This document shows, piece after piece, positions 4,727 to 6,177 of a stretch of DNA of 6,177 bases. The notes beneath the pieces are model-generated. The model made no database searches and had not been told where the DNA came from. It saw only the letters and a list, made by a program, of their open reading frames with translations. Each line of letters starts with the position of its first letter. Positions within the stretch are counted from its first letter, which is position 1. Both the position numbers and the translations under genes were made by a program. The stretch spans positions 1 to 6,177 of the forward strand of contig JAGHBQ010000085.1 of NCBI GenBank assembly GCA_021160945.1. The letters are read 5' to 3'. The stretch comes from Thermoplasmata archaeon. Lineage in GTDB: Archaea; Thermoplasmatota; Thermoplasmata; Thermoplasmatales; Aciduliprofundaceae.

Positions 4727-6177
4727 TTTTTAAAGGTAGGTATCCTTTCTAAGAGCATTCCCTCTATCTTGAGAGGTTTGAGCATCTTGGCAATTTTAAC
4801 AGCCTCTTCTAATTTGGCTTTGCTATCGGCATATATGCTGTATAGTGGCTCTCCGCGATCAACCTTCTCACTCTTCTTTTTGTATAGAAGTACCCCTGCA
4901 CCCTTATCTTTAGGTGCACCTGCGGCTCTCGCAATTTTTATAAGTCCTCTATTGGAAACTATGGAAATGTAACCCTCTTCTGGAGAAAGAATGTCATGCA
5001 CATATTTACCTGCTGGAACTTCATCACTGCTCTCAATACCTTTGAAGCCCTGAGCATGAATTATCTCAAGAAACTTTTCCCGGGCCTTTCCACTCTTAAG
5101 AATTTCCTTTGCTGTATCTTTTCCCTGCCCTCTTTCAACTACATTTCCCAGTTCGAGAAGCATGCCTGCTATGTCAGTAGATTTCTCTATCAAAGAATTA
5201 CTCACCGGTTTCCCCTCAAGACACATCATGGCCTCCCTTGCCTCCAAAGCTGGACCTATTGCTCTGCCCAAAGGCTGTCCTCCATAGGTTACCGCTGCCT
5301 CCACTACAATATCCAATCTCTCTCCAAGAGTTATGAAATCCATCGCATATTTTCTGGCAGTTTTTTCATCCGGCACCTTAGTCTCTGGACCCATGGGAAT
5401 ATCAAGGACCATGAAATCTGTGCCCACAGCCTTCTTCTTTGCCATCACACTTGCGAGTACCTGTGAATGAGGATCTATGCCCAACGGATATTCAATTCTG
5501 ACTATCTTATCATCCGCAGGTGCAAGATTAACAGATCCGCCCCACGCAAGAGTTGCGCCAACCTCATCTACGATTCTCCTTATATCGTCGATACTTAGAG
5601 AAACGTTGGTTATAACTTCCATTAAATCAGCGGTTCCTGCTGCACTGCTTATCGCCCTAGAAGATGTCTTCGGTATCTTTAAACCTGCTGCCGCTGCAAT
5701 AGGCACCGCCACGGGTGCATATTTATTTCCAGGAACTCCTCCTATACTGTGAACATCGAAGGTTGCATATTCAAAATCTATTGTTTCTCCAGTATCCACC
5801 ATCGCTCTGGTTGTCCATTCAGTTTCATCCATGTCCATGCCCCTTATCTGAATTGCGGTCACATACGAGGCAAGTTCAATGGTGGAGAGATTATCTTCCA
5901 CTATGTCCTTTATTATCTCATAAATTTCATCTTTGGTTAGCTTTTCACCATTTATCTTCTTCTTTATGTAATCCACACTAAGAGGTCTCGAAGTCGGAAT
6001 CACCTTAACTATCTCTCCATTTTTAACTTGGAGTTTCTCACTGATTTCAATAAACATCCCCACTTCGCCTTTCTTAATGACACTCTGAGACAAATTTACT
6101 AAGGCAGTGAGAATTGAGCCACCTCTTCTCACCTTCACTCTGTCTTGGGGATAAACTCCCAGTTCTCTAGCATCATC
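4723..6177 (-). CDS. deoA: AMP phosphorylase (archaeal thymidine-phosphorylase homologue), 5' end beyond window
   Basis: Family members convert AMP (also CMP and UMP) and phosphate to ribose-1,5-bisphosphate and the free base, in the cytoplasm. This feeds R15P isomerase and form III RuBisCO. The frame is open to the window edge. The 13 codons before the GTG at 6138 read DDARELGVYPQDR, matching the N-terminal domain of archaeal members, so that GTG is an internal valine. The 484 residues seen, against about 503 in Thermococcus, leave roughly 20 missing. Visible are the archaeal N-terminal barrel domain (to about 65) and the helical domain (KLTKDEIYEIIKDIV). The phosphate/nucleotide-site motifs DVHSIGGVPGNKYAP (about 141-155) and TSSRAISSAAGTADLME (about 171-187) follow, then AWGGSVNLAPADD. 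The C-terminal domain has AGAPKDKGAGV. The TSSRAISSAAGTAD version separates it from bacterial thymidine phosphorylase. It is coupled to the small downstream gene by ATGA. Confidence 0.93.
   Translation of the reverse strand, partial: DDARELGVYPQDRVKVRRGGSILTALVNLSQSVIKKGEVGMFIEISEKLQVKNGEIVKVIPTSRPLSVDYIKKKINGEKLTKDEIYEIIKDIVEDNLSTIELASYVTAIQIRGMDMDETEWTTRAMVDTGETIDFEYATFDVHSIGGVPGNKYAPVAVPIAAAAGLKIPKTSSRAISSAAGTADLMEVITNVSLSIDDIRRIVDEVGATLAWGGSVNLAPADDKIVRIEYPLGIDPHSQVLASVMAKKKAVGTDFMVLDIPMGPETKVPDEKTARKYAMDFITLGERLDIVVEAAVTYGGQPLGRAIGPALEAREAMMCLEGKPVSNSLIEKSTDIAGMLLELGNVVERGQGKDTAKEILKSGKAREKFLEIIHAQGFKGIESSDEVPAGKYVHDILSPEEGYISIVSNRGLIKIARAAGAPKDKGAGVLLYKKKSEKVDRGEPLYSIYADSKAKLEEAVKIAKMLKPLKIEGMLLERIPTFKK

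Noticed and set aside
4996..5466. 156-codon plus-strand reading frame
   Set aside because: It is an antisense shadow of AMP phosphorylase; its product has no recognisable domain, and the minus-strand frame is clearly the conserved gene.
5477..5981. Further plus-strand reading frames inside AMP phosphorylase
   Set aside because: They are antisense to conserved catalytic motifs, without promoters or ribosome binding sites.
6136..6138. GTG as the start codon of AMP phosphorylase
   Set aside because: The frame stays open for 13 more codons to the window edge and encodes the conserved N-terminal domain (ELGVYPQDR), so the gene is cut by the window rather than starting here.
1..6177. Defence system, mobile element, CRISPR array or horizontally acquired island
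   Set aside because: All genes are recognisable housekeeping or membrane functions except one small protein. There are no direct-repeat arrays, transposase or integrase genes, and a search by eye for attachment-site duplication at the tRNA found nothing.

Overview
This window reads as ordinary chromosomal DNA from an AT-rich euryarchaeon. The archaeal signs are a tRNA with a bulge-helix-bulge intron after position 37, an archaeal-type topoisomerase I with C-terminal zinc ribbons, an archaeal AMP phosphorylase, a presenilin-family protease, and TATA boxes about 25 bp from start codons (leaderless mRNAs). A Thermoplasmata or DHVE2/Aciduliprofundum-like lineage is my best guess from gene content and base composition, but it is not proven by the sequence.

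Layout. At the left edge, on the minus strand, is an intron-containing tRNA-Arg(CCG) (12-115). A 138-bp divergent promoter region separates it from topA (254-2494, +). The two promoters share an identical 13-bp core in opposite orientations. topA overlaps by 11 bp a nine-helix GxGD aspartyl protease of the presenilin/SPP family (2484-3347, +). A 34-bp gap then holds a TATA box and a perfect 7-3-7 palindrome that looks like a repressor operator. It sits directly in front of a zinc/manganese-type ABC substrate-binding protein (3382-4398, +), which is membrane-anchored by a C-terminal helix. This gene meets tail to tail, with an 8-bp overlap, a minus-strand pair: AMP phosphorylase (4723-6177, running off the right edge) followed by a small OB-fold-like protein of unknown function (4391-4726) coupled to it by an ATGA overlap.

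How the genes work together. topA and the protease look like one transcription unit, with no obvious functional link. The substrate-binding protein is a separate unit, probably regulated by metal; its permease and ATPase are not in the window. AMP phosphorylase begins the archaeal nucleotide salvage route (AMP to ribose-1,5-bisphosphate, then R15P isomerase and form III RuBisCO), but the later enzymes are not here. There is no gene-free stretch over 300 bp, and I see no mobile element, CRISPR array, or defence cluster. The most unusual items are the operator-promoter at 3350-3381, the substrate-binding protein lacking the usual third metal ligand, and the uncharacterised OB-like protein coupled to AMP phosphorylase.
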